DNA of 64,000 bases from Carallia brachiata (lineage: Eukaryota; Streptophyta; Magnoliopsida; Malpighiales; Rhizophoraceae): contig JADCRB010000028.1 of NCBI GenBank assembly GCA_021464245.1, positions 5,175,844-5,239,843 of the forward strand. The letters are read 5' to 3'. Shown one piece after another: positions 1 through 11,289 of this stretch. Both the position numbers and the translations under genes were made by a program. The number at the start of each line of letters is the position of its first letter. The first letter of the stretch is position 1. The notes under the pieces were generated by a model. It worked only from the letters and a program-made list of their open reading frames with translations. It did no database searches and was not told the origin of the DNA.

Positions 1-1064
1 AGTTTAAATCTAAGTGCCAGCGTTCGAAGTAATACCAACCTCTCATGCTCACAAGCTTGCAGCACAGTACTCATTTCAGACTCGTTAACACCGTGGTTTA
101 GTTAGGGGAGTCACGCTCGGACGTATTAGTAGAGTAGTTGAATAAGGTACAATAACGGTCAAATGCCGGCTTCAACCCACAGATCCGATTACCGACATAT
201 CCACGATGAATTTTTATTCTAGTCACAAAAAATAAAATAAAATAAAAATGTCTAAGAGAAAAAGTTTAGCGTTGCATGGTGTGGCTATGCATGAGGGAGA
301 AATGCAACTTATGTTTAATAAAATGCAACCATATTAATAATTTATATAAGAATTCTATTTTAGAATTTTTTTTTAAGTTAAAAAATTTTATTTTTTTAGC
401 ATATATTAAGTAAGATCGATATTTTTAAATTTTAAGATAAAACTCATTTAATTTTAAATTTTAAATTTAAATTTTTTATATTGTATGTATGCAATTATAC
501 TAAATTAAAAATTGGTTGCACTTTGTTAATAATCTGTGGCACAAACGTGCGGTTGCACGGTATAAACATAAAACCAAGTACAAAGTGTAACATGCCATCT
601 ATTTCTCAGGCGAGAAAAGTTAGACCACATGGTGAGTGGACTCGGGCTACATATACACAATGACATTTGTTCCTTGGAACATTTTTTCAGTCTTTTGACA
701 CATTATCGTAGGCCATAATACGTAACACTTATTATATCGACGACAGTTATACGTTTTTGTCTTTATTTCATTCCCTTTTGGTCCAATTCTATTTACACAT
801 ATGACCCATGTTCATGTATTGATGTCCGAGCCCCATAATTTGAATCTTTAAGGTGAATGATTTTTTGATAATATTTGCAATCACTGAGATTTTGAGTTAT
901 TTTTTTAACACAAAAAAAAAAAACTTATAAATATGTTGGTTATAATATTTATGAGTTGATGTTAATTTTTATATTATTAACGTTCTCATTCAACATCCCC
1001 ATAAGAAGGATTCTCTATCGGTACACTGTTGAGCCTTAACGAGTCTCTCTAAAATCTACCTGTA
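1..1064. repeat. Block Y, copy 1 (non-coding cluster repeat)
   Basis: A ~1-kb AT-rich block repeated almost verbatim at 25718-26773 and, with many small base losses, at 37784-38823. A diverged relative of its second half lies near 44900-45120. In the complete copies it lies between the downstream flank of a plus-strand 226-aa-type GLP and the 3' flank of a minus-strand GLP. No coding gene is supported: a short frame at 481-663 is shared with the second copy but broken in the third. It ends at the sequence ctacctgta, exactly where the second copy meets the N at 26774. Confidence 0.85.
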
Positions 1065-2184
1065 ATATTAATGAGTTTGGAACTCAACATTCTACTTATA
1101 TATTTAATTCCTTTTTATTCTAAGGAGAGCACTAATGAAGAGATTTGAATTCAAAATAATACTGAAAAAATGCATCAAATCACCCCTAATTTACCACCTT
1201 AAGTGATAGATGTCGAGTTCAAATGATTCAAGCTCATCAGGTTGATGGAAGTGAAATATACAAAGCACCAAAAAAAAAAAATTAGTAGAGCCGGTTATCG
1301 GGGTTGGCAACTAAAAGGCCAGTCACCAATGCATTACTTTTTTCTTTCTTTTTTTGTTTTTTTTTTTTTTTATTTGCCCTTTCACCTTTTGATAGCTAAT
1401 ATCAAGTGGACCAATTTTTATTGTATGGGACCTATGGGCATGGGCTTGACCCAACACATTAAGGGGAGACCAAACCAATTCTAGCGTATTTGTATATTTT
1501 ACTTTATTTTACTTTTATTTTTAATAGACTCAAAATAATTTCCACATCTGCCTCAATTTGAAGTGTAATTATGTCTATGTAATCTATCATCTACTTCCCA
1601 ATAAAAGGTCACATATTGAGCTTTTTTTTTTTTTTGATAAATCAGTTATATATTTTATTAAATACAAGTTCTACAAAAGTCAATCACCACCCCTCCTAAG
1701 GACAGTGGTGTGGAAAGAGTCCAAAAGATTATACACCAACATGAGCCATAAGATTGCAATATTGGAGCCCTTGTATAACTACAACATAGAGGTTAGAAGT
1801 AGGCGATCACATTTCAATTTGCAGTGGTCGTCTCACGCACAAAAATGAGAGGGACATATTTTAAACTTAACACAAGTTATAAAACTTTGATAATCTATTA
1901 AAAAATAGTCAATTCGAAACATTTAAATTGGGTGAACAATAATTTATCACATATCACATTTAAATAATAATATAGAAAACCTATGAATGTAAGATGACCG
2001 AGAAAAAATAATAAAACGATTTTAAGATTCAAAGTCATATAAGAGGTACAAATTGAGTAACTTTTTATTGTGTTACAACTTATTATTGCCTATGAGAATG
2101 GCCTTTGCAGTATTAGGTGAAGTTGCCATATAAATGTCAAACAGCAGAGCAGACTTTATTCATGTTAAGTTTTCTCTCAGTTTC
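1065..2184. other. 3' flank of the minus-strand GLP at 2185 (no gene seen)
   Basis: AT-rich flank downstream of the minus-strand GLP. It is collinear with 3146-4297, 38824-39981 and, more weakly, 45120-46006. It contains long A and T runs. No exon, RNA gene or intact transposon is recognisable. Confidence 0.7.
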
Positions 2185-3144
2185 TTAGGTCATTGGCCAG
2201 AACTGTTTCTGAAGATAGTTGACCACATCCACATTGACTTGGAAGGCCTTGGCAAGAATGCCAGGATTGATGGGTGGATTTGATCCAAAGACAGTGTTTG
2301 CAATTGTGATGACCCAGGGTTTTGGCTGCTCAATCCAGCGAACGCAACAGCATTACAATTTCCAATGTTGAACTGGAAGTGGATTTGTCCGATTGGGAAC
2401 ACGAAGACATCTCCAGGATTCAGGACTTTGGTGAAAAGGGTATTGTTGTTCTGGTTGGATGCTGCGAATCCAACAAGGAGAGTACCTTCTATAACTACGA
2501 TGACTTCCGTGGCACGGGGGTGAGTGTGGGGAGGGTTCAAGCCACCAACTGCGAAGTCAGACGAGCCAGGGAACGCCAAGGGTGTTGAGCCCCGGAAGTT
2601 GGTCGACGAAAACCGGTGTGACGGCAAAACCAAGTTTGCTCAGCGGTGTTTCCGGGAACGTTGAGTCCTTGGAAGAAGAAATCGTTGGCAGTTACAACCT
2701 TCGGATCCTTGCAAAACTTTCCATTCACGAACACTGCACGTATCGAACATTTTGTTAGCATCAAGCAAGCATTTACAATTAGAAAAAGCTACTTATCCGA
2801 GGTGATTTGGATCTATGTCACTTATAAGTTTACACATTCTATTGTTATAATTACAAGTACATGCTAATTTAAATGTTTTTTAGATATAATTATATATTAT
2901 ATATACAGTAAATAATATGACTACAAAAACGTATTTAATGATTATGATAATATAATATATTTTACAATATATATTCTTTATTTAAAACACATTAAATTAA
3001 TCTCATTCATGTAATAAAAATATTTTGTGGAAAGTGCCAATTAATTAAACTAATTAAATATCGTACCACCATCAGGCTCCTGGTGGCCACACAAAAGTCC
3101 TGAAGAGGACTAGGGTCGTAGGCGGAGACAAGTGTAGATGCCAA
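2185..3144 (-). pseudogene. Germin-like protein copy, broken and cut off by a contig end
   Basis: Exon 2 is 2185-2733 (acceptor CAG at 2734-2736, TAA at 2185-2187). The visible part of exon 1 is 3067-3144, ending at the N at 3145, so the start codon and most of the signal peptide are missing. Exon 2 is 549 nt against 554 nt in intact relatives. The five lost bases fall at four places (near 2312, 2557, 2570 and 2640), and exon 1 has lost one more T near 3081. All are losses of one or two bases, with few substitutions against the copy at 39982-40995, which it resembles more than its neighbour at 4298-5307. Both germin boxes are still recognisable in pieces. Low-quality sequence at a contig end explains this as well as real decay does, so it may be a duplicate representation of the 39982-40995 gene. 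Confidence 0.8.
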
Positions 3145-3145
3145 N
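3145..3145. other. Assembly gap (single N)
   Basis: A lone N interrupts GLP exon 1. Sequence before it (about 1065-3144) and sequence after it (about 3147-5265) are the same kind of block, so the gap lies between two overlapping or tandem copies. Confidence 0.95.
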
Positions 3146-4297
3146 GTGTTAATGAGTTTGGAACTCAACACTGTACTTATACATTTAATCCCTTTTTATT
3201 TAGGAGAGAGTGCTACTGAAGAGATTTGAATTCAAAATAATACTGAAAAAATGGATCAAATCACCCCTAATTTACCACCTTAAGTGATAGATGTCGAGTT
3301 CAAATCATTCAAGCTCATCAGGTTGATGGAAGTGAAATATACAAAGCACCAAAAAAAAAAAATATTAGTAGAGCCGGTTATCTTGGGGTTGGCAACTAAA
3401 AGGCCAGTCACCAATGCATTACTTTTTTTCTTTCTTTTTTTTGTTTTTTGTTTTTTTTATTTTTGCCCTTTTACCTTTTGATAGCTAATATCAAGTGGAC
3501 CAATTTTTATTGTATGGGACCTATGGGCATGGGCTTGACCCAACACATTAAGGGGAGACCAAACCAATTCTAGCGTATTTGTATATATTTACTTTTTTAC
3601 TTTTCATTTTTAATAGACTCAAAATAATTTCCACATCTGCCTCAATTTGAAGTGTAATTATGTCTGTATGTAATCTATCATATACTTCCCAAATAAAAGG
3701 TCACATATTGGAGCTTTTTTTTTTTTTTTTGATAAATCAGTTGTATATATTTTATTAAATATACAAATTGTACAAAAGTCAATCACCACCCCTCCTAAGG
3801 ACAGTGGTGTGGAAAGAGTCCAAAAGATTATACACCAACATGAGCCAGATAAGATTGCAATATTGGAGCCCTTGTATAACTACAACATAGAGGTTAGAAG
3901 TAGGCGATCACATTTCAATTTGCAGTGGTGGTCTCACGCACAAAAATGAGAGGGACATATTTTAAACTTAACACAAGTTATAAAAACTTTGATAATCTAT
4001 TAAAAAATAGTCAACTCTCGAAACATTTAAATTATTGGGTGAAACAATAATTTATCACATATCACATTTAAATAATAATATAGAAAACCTATGAATGTAA
4101 GATGACCGAGAAGAAAATAATAAAATGATTTTAAGATTCAAAGTCAATATAAGAGGTACAAAATTGAGTAACTTTGTTTATTGTGTTACAACTTATTATT
4201 GCCTATGAGAATGGCCTTTGCAGTATTAGGTGAAGTTGCCATATAAATGTCAAACACCAGAGCAGACTTTATTCATGCTAAGTTTTCTCTCAGTTTC
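3146..4297. other. 3' flank of the GLP at 4298-5307 (no gene seen)
   Basis: AT-rich downstream flank, collinear with 1065-2184. It has poly(A) and poly(T) runs near 3350 and 3717. Nothing coding is seen. Confidence 0.65.
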
Positions 4298-5307
4298 TTA
4301 GGTCATTGGCCAGAACTGTTTCTGAAGATAGTTGACCACATCCACATTGACTTGGAAGGCCTTGGCAAGAATGCCAGGATTGATGGGTGGATTTGATCCA
4401 AAGACAGTGTTTGCAATTGTGATGACCCCAGGGTTTTGGCTGCTCAATCCAGCGAACGCAACAGCATTACAATTTCCAATGTTGAACTGGAAGTGGATTT
4501 GTCCGATTGGGAACACGAAGACATCTCCAGGATTCAGGACTTTGGTGAAAAGGGTGTTGTTGTTCTGGTTGGATGCTGCGAATCCAACAAGGAGAGTACC
4601 TTCTATAACTACGATGACTTCCGTGGCACGGGGGTGAGTGTGGGGAGGGTTCAAGCCACCAACTGCGAAGTCCAGACGAGCCAGGGAGACGCCAAGGGTG
4701 TTGAGCCCCGGAAGTTGGTCGACGAAAACCGGTGTGACGGCAAAACCAAGTTTGCTAGCAGCGGTGTTTCCGGGAACGTTGAGTCCTTGGAAGAAGAAAT
4801 CGTTGGCTGTTACAACCTTCGGATCCTTGCAAAACTTTCCATTCACGAATACTGCACGTATCGAACATTTTGTCAGCATCAAGCAATCATTTACAATTAG
4901 AAAAAGCTACTTCTGCAAGGTGATTTGGATCTATGTCAGATACGAGTTCACACATTGTACTGTTATAATTAAAAAGTATATGTTAATTTAAATATTTTTT
5001 TAGATATAATTACATATTACATTATACAATAAACAATATGACTGCAAATACACATTTAATAGTTATAATAATATAATATATTTTATAATATGTTCTTATA
5101 TTTAAAATATTAAATTAATCTCATTCATGTAATGAAATATGATTTTGTGGAAAGTACTAATTAATTAAACTAATTAAATATCGTACCACCATCAGGCTCC
5201 TTGGTGGCCACACAAAAGTCCTGAAGAGGACTAGGGTCGTAGGCAGAGGCAAGTGTAGATGCCAAAGCCAAGAGAGCAAGAGCCGCAAGGAAACGAACAC
5301 CTTCCAT
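4298..5307 (-). CDS. Germin-like protein, intact (224 aa, two exons)
   Basis: Secreted cupin of the germin-like family; members bind manganese in the apoplast and some have superoxide dismutase or related oxidase activity. Exon 1 is 5187-5307 (ATG at 5307), the intron 4852-5186 (GT-AG, phase 1) and exon 2 4298-4851, giving exactly 225 codons with the stop. Residues 1-22 form a leucine/alanine-rich signal peptide ending ASA before YDPSP. Cys32 and Cys48 fit the conserved N-terminal disulfide. Germin box 1 (HTHPRATE) supplies His111, His113 and Glu118; box 2 (FPIGQIHF) supplies His160, so all four metal ligands are present. One NNT sequon lies near box 2. The encoded exon-2 protein is identical to that of the copies at 39982 and 46007. 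It is divergently paired with the GLP at 7457. Whether it has oxalate oxidase or SOD activity cannot be read from sequence. Confidence 0.95.
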
Positions 5308-5398
5308 TTCGGCCAACTATATGGTGCTCTGGTAGACTTCTAGCTTGTGTTTGCTTTTCAGTTGTGGGTGAGATATCTTTGATGGGAAACAAGAAGAG

Positions 5399-5406
5399 TA
5401 TTTATA
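5399..5406 (-). promoter_or_regulatory. TATA box of the GLP at 4298-5307
   Basis: TATAAATA on the minus strand, about 92 bp upstream of the ATG. The same box at the same distance precedes the minus-strand GLPs at 39982 (41087-41094) and 46007 (47108-47115). Confidence 0.7.
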
Positions 5407-7365
5407 GACGAAAAACATTGAACCAGTCAATGCTATTTCTATTAAATTTGTGCATTTTTGCAAGTTTTTCAATGGTTATCTGTCTGATACATTTTCTTAA
5501 GCAAACAATCGATTGACCAGGACTTGGTTTGAGCTAGGATTTGCAATAATGATCAATGACGTTATATATGCAATTAGGAAGATGTCTTATACTTCTGTTT
5601 TGCAGATCTTATCCTACTTCTTGGTAGTTTACAGGTTTTTTTTTCAAAAAAAAAAAAATCCAAAAACTCCAATGGACATTTTCAACATTCAAGCAGCAGG
5701 GAATGGAGCAATAGACCAGCCTTATGAATTGGTAGATATGCCTAAACCGGCGATGAAGGATAGTCTACTACTAAAAATAAACTTAATTTTCTGCTGTCTG
5801 TACAGCTTGCCACTGCATCCTGCGGCCACTGCTTGCCTGATGTCCTTGAGAAAATAATATATATTACCCACCGTGTCTACATAGTCTTGCTATATTTTAA
5901 TATTTATGCCTTCTACATGTTGTGTGTACTACGCCAAATTAAGTCCCATCCTATGCCAAGGATAGGCTGAAAGACCTGACTATAGGGACATACAATCTAG
6001 TGGATTCATTTAGCCACAAAAATGTTTTATTTTACATGCAAAATATTTTATATCATACGAATAATATTACATACAATATAAAAAAATTTCACCTATATAC
6101 ATACCATATCACTATATATCTTTTGAAGTTATATAAAAATGTAATCTATGTTGTATTAAATATTTTCATGTGGGATAAAATCTTTGTTGCCTCTAAATGA
6201 GTCCAGAAGATCAGCAAATATTTTCTAGAGTAGAAATCAGAAATATAATTAGGAGAATCGTTCAAGAATCATTCGACTGTTCCCACAGGAGAAAACTATG
6301 GAAAAGGTATTTTTATTGATCTTAAACCACTGCTATGTCATCATCACCTACCGATTAATTGTTTACTCGCCAACTACTACAACATCTGCAAGACCCTTTC
6401 TAATTTTGCAAACTCATTCAACCACAAGGTGTTCATATTTTGCTTTTTGATGACGAGATTAGCGAGCTTATTCTATTGACAGCTTCCACATTTTCCAGGA
6501 TAATTATCTAATAAAACAATTAATTAAAGTAATGACTGAACATTTTTAAGAGTTTTTGCTTTCAAACTTTTTGTTGTTTTGATTCGTTTTACAATGTTTT
6601 TTTTTTTTCTCTTTTTTAACAGAGCTTCATATATCTAAGACAATAGATATTTTCAAATCGGAAAAACGCACAACTACACATTTGTATAACTTTTTTTTTA
6701 ATAGAATTTGTCCATTAAATTACTGTTTGATAACTAGTTGGTCTTATTGGTCGAAGATTGTGCCCCCATCTAGAGAGCTTTGAGTAATATTGTGGCTGTT
6801 TTCAAAATGATGCTCAGTTAAGAGTGCCACTTTCCACAAGGTATCGAGTAAAAGACTTATTTCTGATGATTAGTTATGTCTGTTGGAGTGATTATCCGTT
6901 TGGGAAGAGATTATTTTTAGTCCTAGAGATTTAATATTCCAAAGAAATCTTTGCAACTAGTAGATAATGTTGCACTAAAGTCTTACTAGCTAGGGAGGTT
7001 TGTGCTGGTCATTCTATGCAGTGATCTAAACCTTTACACTGAACCAATGCATGAGCAAACTTTATGATACTAAATAAGAGTCGACCATATAGGAGGAGAG
7101 AAACTGGTAGGGAGGTGAGATTTGAACTCACTACTCATTTGGGTGTAATGCGCGATTACTTGCCAGGCAACACTTGCTAGTTTTTTTAATTATGATTTGT
7201 ATTTCCCATCTTACACGCAAAGTCTAATATAAACCAAGTCTTAGTCAATAGATTGTGTTAGTAAATATTGTCATTAAAATATTCTTGATAGATGACCATT
7301 TCTTCCAAAAGGCAATCTTATACCTCGTATTGGAAATAACATTGACTTGCTCAAATGGATCGTCT

Positions 7366-7375
7366 CTATATATAG
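7366..7375 (+). promoter_or_regulatory. TATA box of the GLP at 7457-8469
   Basis: ctatatatag, about 82-91 bp before the ATG. The equivalent box at 49174-49183 precedes the GLP at 49265. Confidence 0.7.
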
Positions 7376-7456
7376 GCTTTTTCCCATGAAAGATATCTCA
7401 TCCATCAACTAACGAACATAAGCTACAAGCATACAGGAGTACCAAGATTGGTAACG

Positions 7457-8469
7457 ATGAAAGGTCTTCATTTCCTTGCAACCCTTGCGCTTTTGGCTTT
7501 GGCATCTACACTTGCCTCTGCCTATGACCCTAGTCCTCTTCAGGACTTTTGTGTGGCCACCAAGGAGCCTGATGGCGGTACGATATTTAATTAGCTTAAT
7601 TAATTTCCTGTAGCATATTTGGTTCTTTGGGCAAAATAATACTTTATTGCACTAACGAGATTAACTTAATATATTTCAAACATGGGAATAAATTATATTA
7701 TTATAATTTTTTAATATATATTTGCAATGTCAGTATTTACTGCTTAGTATAATATGTACCTATGTCTGGAAAGGGTTTGAATTGGCATGTGCCTGTAATT
7801 GTAGTAAAGCAATGTATTAGCCCGTTTCTGACTCGGATCCAAATCGCCTCATATGTGTAACTTTTTCTAATTGCAAATGATTGCTTGATGCTAACAAAAT
7901 GTTCGATAGGTGCAGTGTTCGTGAATGGAAAGTTTTGCAAGGATCCAAAGGTTGTAACAGCCAACGATTTCTTCTTCCAAGGGCTCAACGTTCCCGGAAA
8001 CACCGCTGCCAGCAAACTTGGTTTTGCCGTCACGCCGGTTTTCGTCGACCAACTTCCGGGACTCAACACCCTCGGCGTCTCCCTAGCTCGTCTTGACTTC
8101 GCAATTGGTGGCTTGAACCCGCCCCACACTCACCCACGTGCCACGGAGATCATCGTAGTTATAGAAGGTACTCTCCTTGTTGGATTCGCAGCATCCAACC
8201 AGAACAACAACACCCTTTTCACCAAAGTCCTGAATCCTGGAGATGTCTTTGTGTTCCCAATCGGACAAATCCACTTCCAGTTCAACATTGGAAATTGTAA
8301 TGCTGTTGCATTCGCTGGATTGAGTAGCCAAAACCCTGGCGTGATCACAATTGCAAACACTGTCTTTGGAGCAAATCCACCCATCAATCCTGGCATTCTT
8401 GCCAAGGCCTTCCAAGTCAATGTGGATGTGGTCAACTATCTTCAGAAACAATTCTGGCCAACCACCTAA
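7457..8469 (+). CDS. Germin-like protein, intact (224 aa, two exons)
   Basis: Exon 1 is 7457-7577, the intron 7578-7915 (GT-AG, phase 1) and exon 2 7916-8469. The product is a secreted cupin with a signal peptide of about 22 residues ([10 protein letters not shown]... to ASA), Cys32/Cys48, box 1 HTHPRATE (His111, His113, Glu118) and box 2 with His160. It differs from the minus-strand partner at only a few exon-2 residues: Ala-Ile-Gly before box 1, Glu-Ile-Ile after it, Gly-Ala-Asn near the C-terminus, and a final Pro-Thr-Thr. It is head-to-head with the GLP at 5307 and probably arose by inverted duplication. The start is fixed by the signal peptide and by the TATA box ~85 bp upstream. Expected location is the cell wall/apoplast; the enzymatic activity is not deducible. 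Confidence 0.95.
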
Positions 8470-9030
8470 GAAATTGAGGAAATACTTAACCTGATAACAG
8501 TTGGTTTTGGGTTTTTATAATGTCATTTACATAGCTACTTCCCCTCGATAACATTAGAGGCTATTCTCATAGGCAAAAATAAGTTGTAACAAAATAAAGG
8601 AAGTTGCTCAATTCTGTACCTCTTATGTTGGCTTTGAATTTTTAAATTATTATACAATTTTCGCTTTTGGTCACCCTTATATTCATAGCTTTTCTGAACT
8701 ATTATTAAAATTTGATATGTGATGAATTCTTGTCTCACCCATCAATATATTCTTTTGTGTTGATTGATCTTTTAATATGTTGTCAAAGTCTTTATAAGCG
8801 AGCAGTCATATGTTTAGAAAATGTCGCCCTCATTTTTGTGTGTGAGACGCCGATTGCAAATTAAGAAGCGATCGTGTGCTTCTAATCTCTGTGTAGTAGT
8901 TATACTAGGGACCTTTTATTCGATAAGTAGATAATAGATTGCATATAGACGTAGTTACACATCAGATTGGGGCAGATGTGGAAAATACTTTGGGTCCATT
9001 AAAGTGAGAAATAAAATAAAATTAAAAAGC

Positions 9031-9070
9031 CAGAGAAGATTAGCATGGCCCTGTGCAAAGATGATACGCA
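9031..9070 (+). pseudogene. U6 spliceosomal RNA fragment
   Basis: The stretch beginning cagagaagattagcatgg and running to tacgca matches the conserved central region of plant U6 snRNA (including the ACAGAGA-box core) with one lost C and about three substitutions. The GTCCCTTCGG 5' stem and the 3' end are absent, and no upstream promoter element was recognised, so it cannot be a functional U6 gene. The matching position downstream of the GLP at 49265 (about 50830-50890) has no such sequence, so it arrived after the two flanks diverged, most likely by retroposition. Confidence 0.8.
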
Positions 9071-9215
9071 CTGGTTAAAAAGTAAGAATTGGTTAGGTTT
9101 CTTGTCAATTGGTTGGGTCAAAGCTCATGCCCACAGGCCCCATACAATACCAGTCGGTCCACTTGGTATTAGTTATTAAAAGGTAAAAGAAAGAAACCAA
9201 AAAAAAAAAAAAACC

Positions 9216-9335
9216 AAAAGAACACGGGCATTAGCCCAATTGGTTGGGTAGAGTCCCAACCACCTCCAAATGTCTTTGGCGGGCTTCGTCTAGCCATCTA
9301 GGCTAGACTGACCCAAGAAAAAAAAAACAAACAAA
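9216..9335 (+). mobile_element. Possible tRNA-derived SINE or remnant
   Basis: Contains a box A-like motif (tagcccaattgg) near its start and ends in an A-rich tail (aaaaaaaaaac). No clear box B or target duplication was found. Only a short trace (gctagactgac then A-run) is shared with 50940-50970. Confidence 0.3.
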
Positions 9336-11219
9336 AGAAGTAATGCACTGGTGACTTGGCCTTTTAGAATTTGAGTATTAATATATATATTTAATTTTAG
9401 TATTTCGATTAGTATTTTAAATAAAATTAAAATTTTTAATTTTGAAAAAAGAATGATAATTTTTATAATAAAAAAATAATAACTTTTAAAATCAGTTTTA
9501 AAAATTATCAGTGTTAGTTTTATTCGGGTAATTAATCGGGATATCAAAATTCAACACGCTAACATTTTCTCTTAAACTTTATTGTCCAAGCGCTATTCTA
9601 TTAATAACTTATTTTTTTGGTATTTTGTACATTTCACTCCCATGGACTTGATGAGCTAGTATAGTTTGAACTTCAAATCTCAGTGACAGCAAATATTAAA
9701 ATGAAAAAAAAAATTTCTTGTGAGGCTTGGGCATCAATACAAGGACGTATCAGTGATTATGAGAATGTATCAAAAGACCAAAAATATCAATGTGTAATAT
9801 TTACGCCTGAATCCACTCACCGCATCCATCTATCTTTTCTTGCTGGAGAAATTGGTCATATGTTACACATTAACCGTCTTTCACTTGTCTTTGGTAAATC
9901 CTCTACATAAGTAAAGAGGAGCTTTGCGTAACTCCTTAATTGTTGATTAGTAAACGATTTATCTGGCTTTGGTCTGCAATTTTCTCTCCATTACGAAGAG
10001 TTCTCTACGTAAAAATGTATCTCCCTTATGGTATGGATCTGTAGTCGTTTTACTCGTTAATATTCTACCTTTTTTTCTTTTTAAGTTATCAGGTTATCTT
10101 TTTTGGTTCTACCTCGATTGTTTAAGCTAGGGAATGTTTGGAGAAATATGCACTTTAAGGAAATTTGAATTTCATCACATTAAGATTCTAACAGTCAATC
10201 AATTATGGAGATCTTTATATTTGCTTATAATCAAGTTAGAATTTTATAAGTCAATCAATATTAATTTAAAATCTTAGTATTATTTTTAAAATGTAGACGT
10301 AAATCATTTACAATTGAACTATATATCTCTGCGTGTTATTATTCTCTTCTCTTCTCTTTCTTACCTATCATCTCTCACATAATTTCTTCTATATTCTAAT
10401 ACAGTATCTCAACTCAATACTTCTACCGCTCCAACGCTGGAACCCTCACTTAGCGATGGATCATTTCAGTCACCATGCACTTTCATGTATTTCCTTTTTT
10501 TTTTTTTTTTTTGGGTACATCATGTATTACCCAATGTTGTTAGAACCAGACAAGTTATTGAATCGGAAAGTTTAGAGGTTGAAGGCTCAACCGGAATTGA
10601 ACTGGTATTAATATTAAATATATAAAAATTTAATATAAAATATGATAATATATAAAATATAAATATTATACATACCATAATATTATATTTGAAAAATTTA
10701 ATCACATGCAACTTATAATTTAACACATAGTAATGTTCAAAAATTAAGAAATATATTGTATAAAGATATACAATCAAGGACATAGAACATTGTATTAAAA
10801 AAATATATAATAAAATTAATTTTATCTATATATGAGTTAAAATTTTTCTCTAAATTATGTATTTGATATTTATGTTGCAAAGTATTTATAAAAATAGATT
10901 AAGTTGGTATGTTATGAATTTTGAATAAAACATTCTGAGAAAATGTGTTTAAAAAAGTTGCCTTATCCGTCCAACTCTTGAAATGGAAAAGTTTCTATTA
11001 AATGTACAAATTTTAAAAAGAGTGCAGGGGTATTTATTATATCTAATGCAATTATAATTAATGAATCAACTTGGCTTTGGTGGTTCAAAGGTCACTCTCT
11101 CACCTTTTCAGGTAAGAGGTCTAATTCCTATCAAAGTTGACAACCATGGCATTACATTAACAAAACCATAGACTGTTGACCGATTCTTTCCTAAGCTAAC
11201 AGCCTTTCGGTTTAAGTGA

Positions 11220-11289
11220 CAAATTTGGACCGGACCCCAGCCCGAGTCTCGGTCGGACTAATTTGATCTGTCAGTCCGGTCCAAATTTG
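11220..11289. repeat. Perfect 16-bp inverted repeat (hairpin)
   Basis: caaatttggaccggac at 11220-11235 is repeated as its reverse complement at 11274-11289 with a 38-bp loop. It lies inside an insertion absent from the collinear flank at ~52080. A near-direct repeat (ccat, g/t, attac...aacaaaaccat) flanks the hairpin at 11138-11168 and 11290-11320. It is probably part of a non-autonomous DNA element. Confidence 0.7.

Larger units (their letters stand above)
5308..7456. promoter_or_regulatory. Shared divergent intergenic region of a GLP pair
   Basis: 2.15 kb between the start codons of two head-to-head GLPs. The first ~90 bp upstream of each start are related to each other in inverted orientation (both leaders contain AAAGATATCTCA). 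The centre is collinear with 41000-42445 and 47017-49264. A short GC-richer stretch (5815-5856, containing tcctgcgg and ccttgag) recurs at 11673, 41505, 47521 and 52410. About 7045-7146 looks like an extra ~105-bp insertion relative to the pair at 47-49 kb. No gene is supported inside. Confidence 0.6.

Noticed and set aside
481..663. 60-codon ORF in block Y, present at 481 and 26190
   Set aside because: Its start is lost in the third copy near 38250 and it has no known domain.
4332..4900. Long opposite-strand open frames over every GLP exon 2 (about 100-168 codons)
   Set aside because: They are shadows of the conserved GLP coding strand, have no recognisable domain, and recur only because exon 2 recurs.
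5672..5857. Small ORF (NIQAAGNGAIDQ-type peptide) in the divergent promoter, seen at three pairs
   Set aside because: The ATG is absent in the 41-kb copy and out of frame in the 47-kb copy. The shared open frame follows from recent DNA duplication, not protein conservation.
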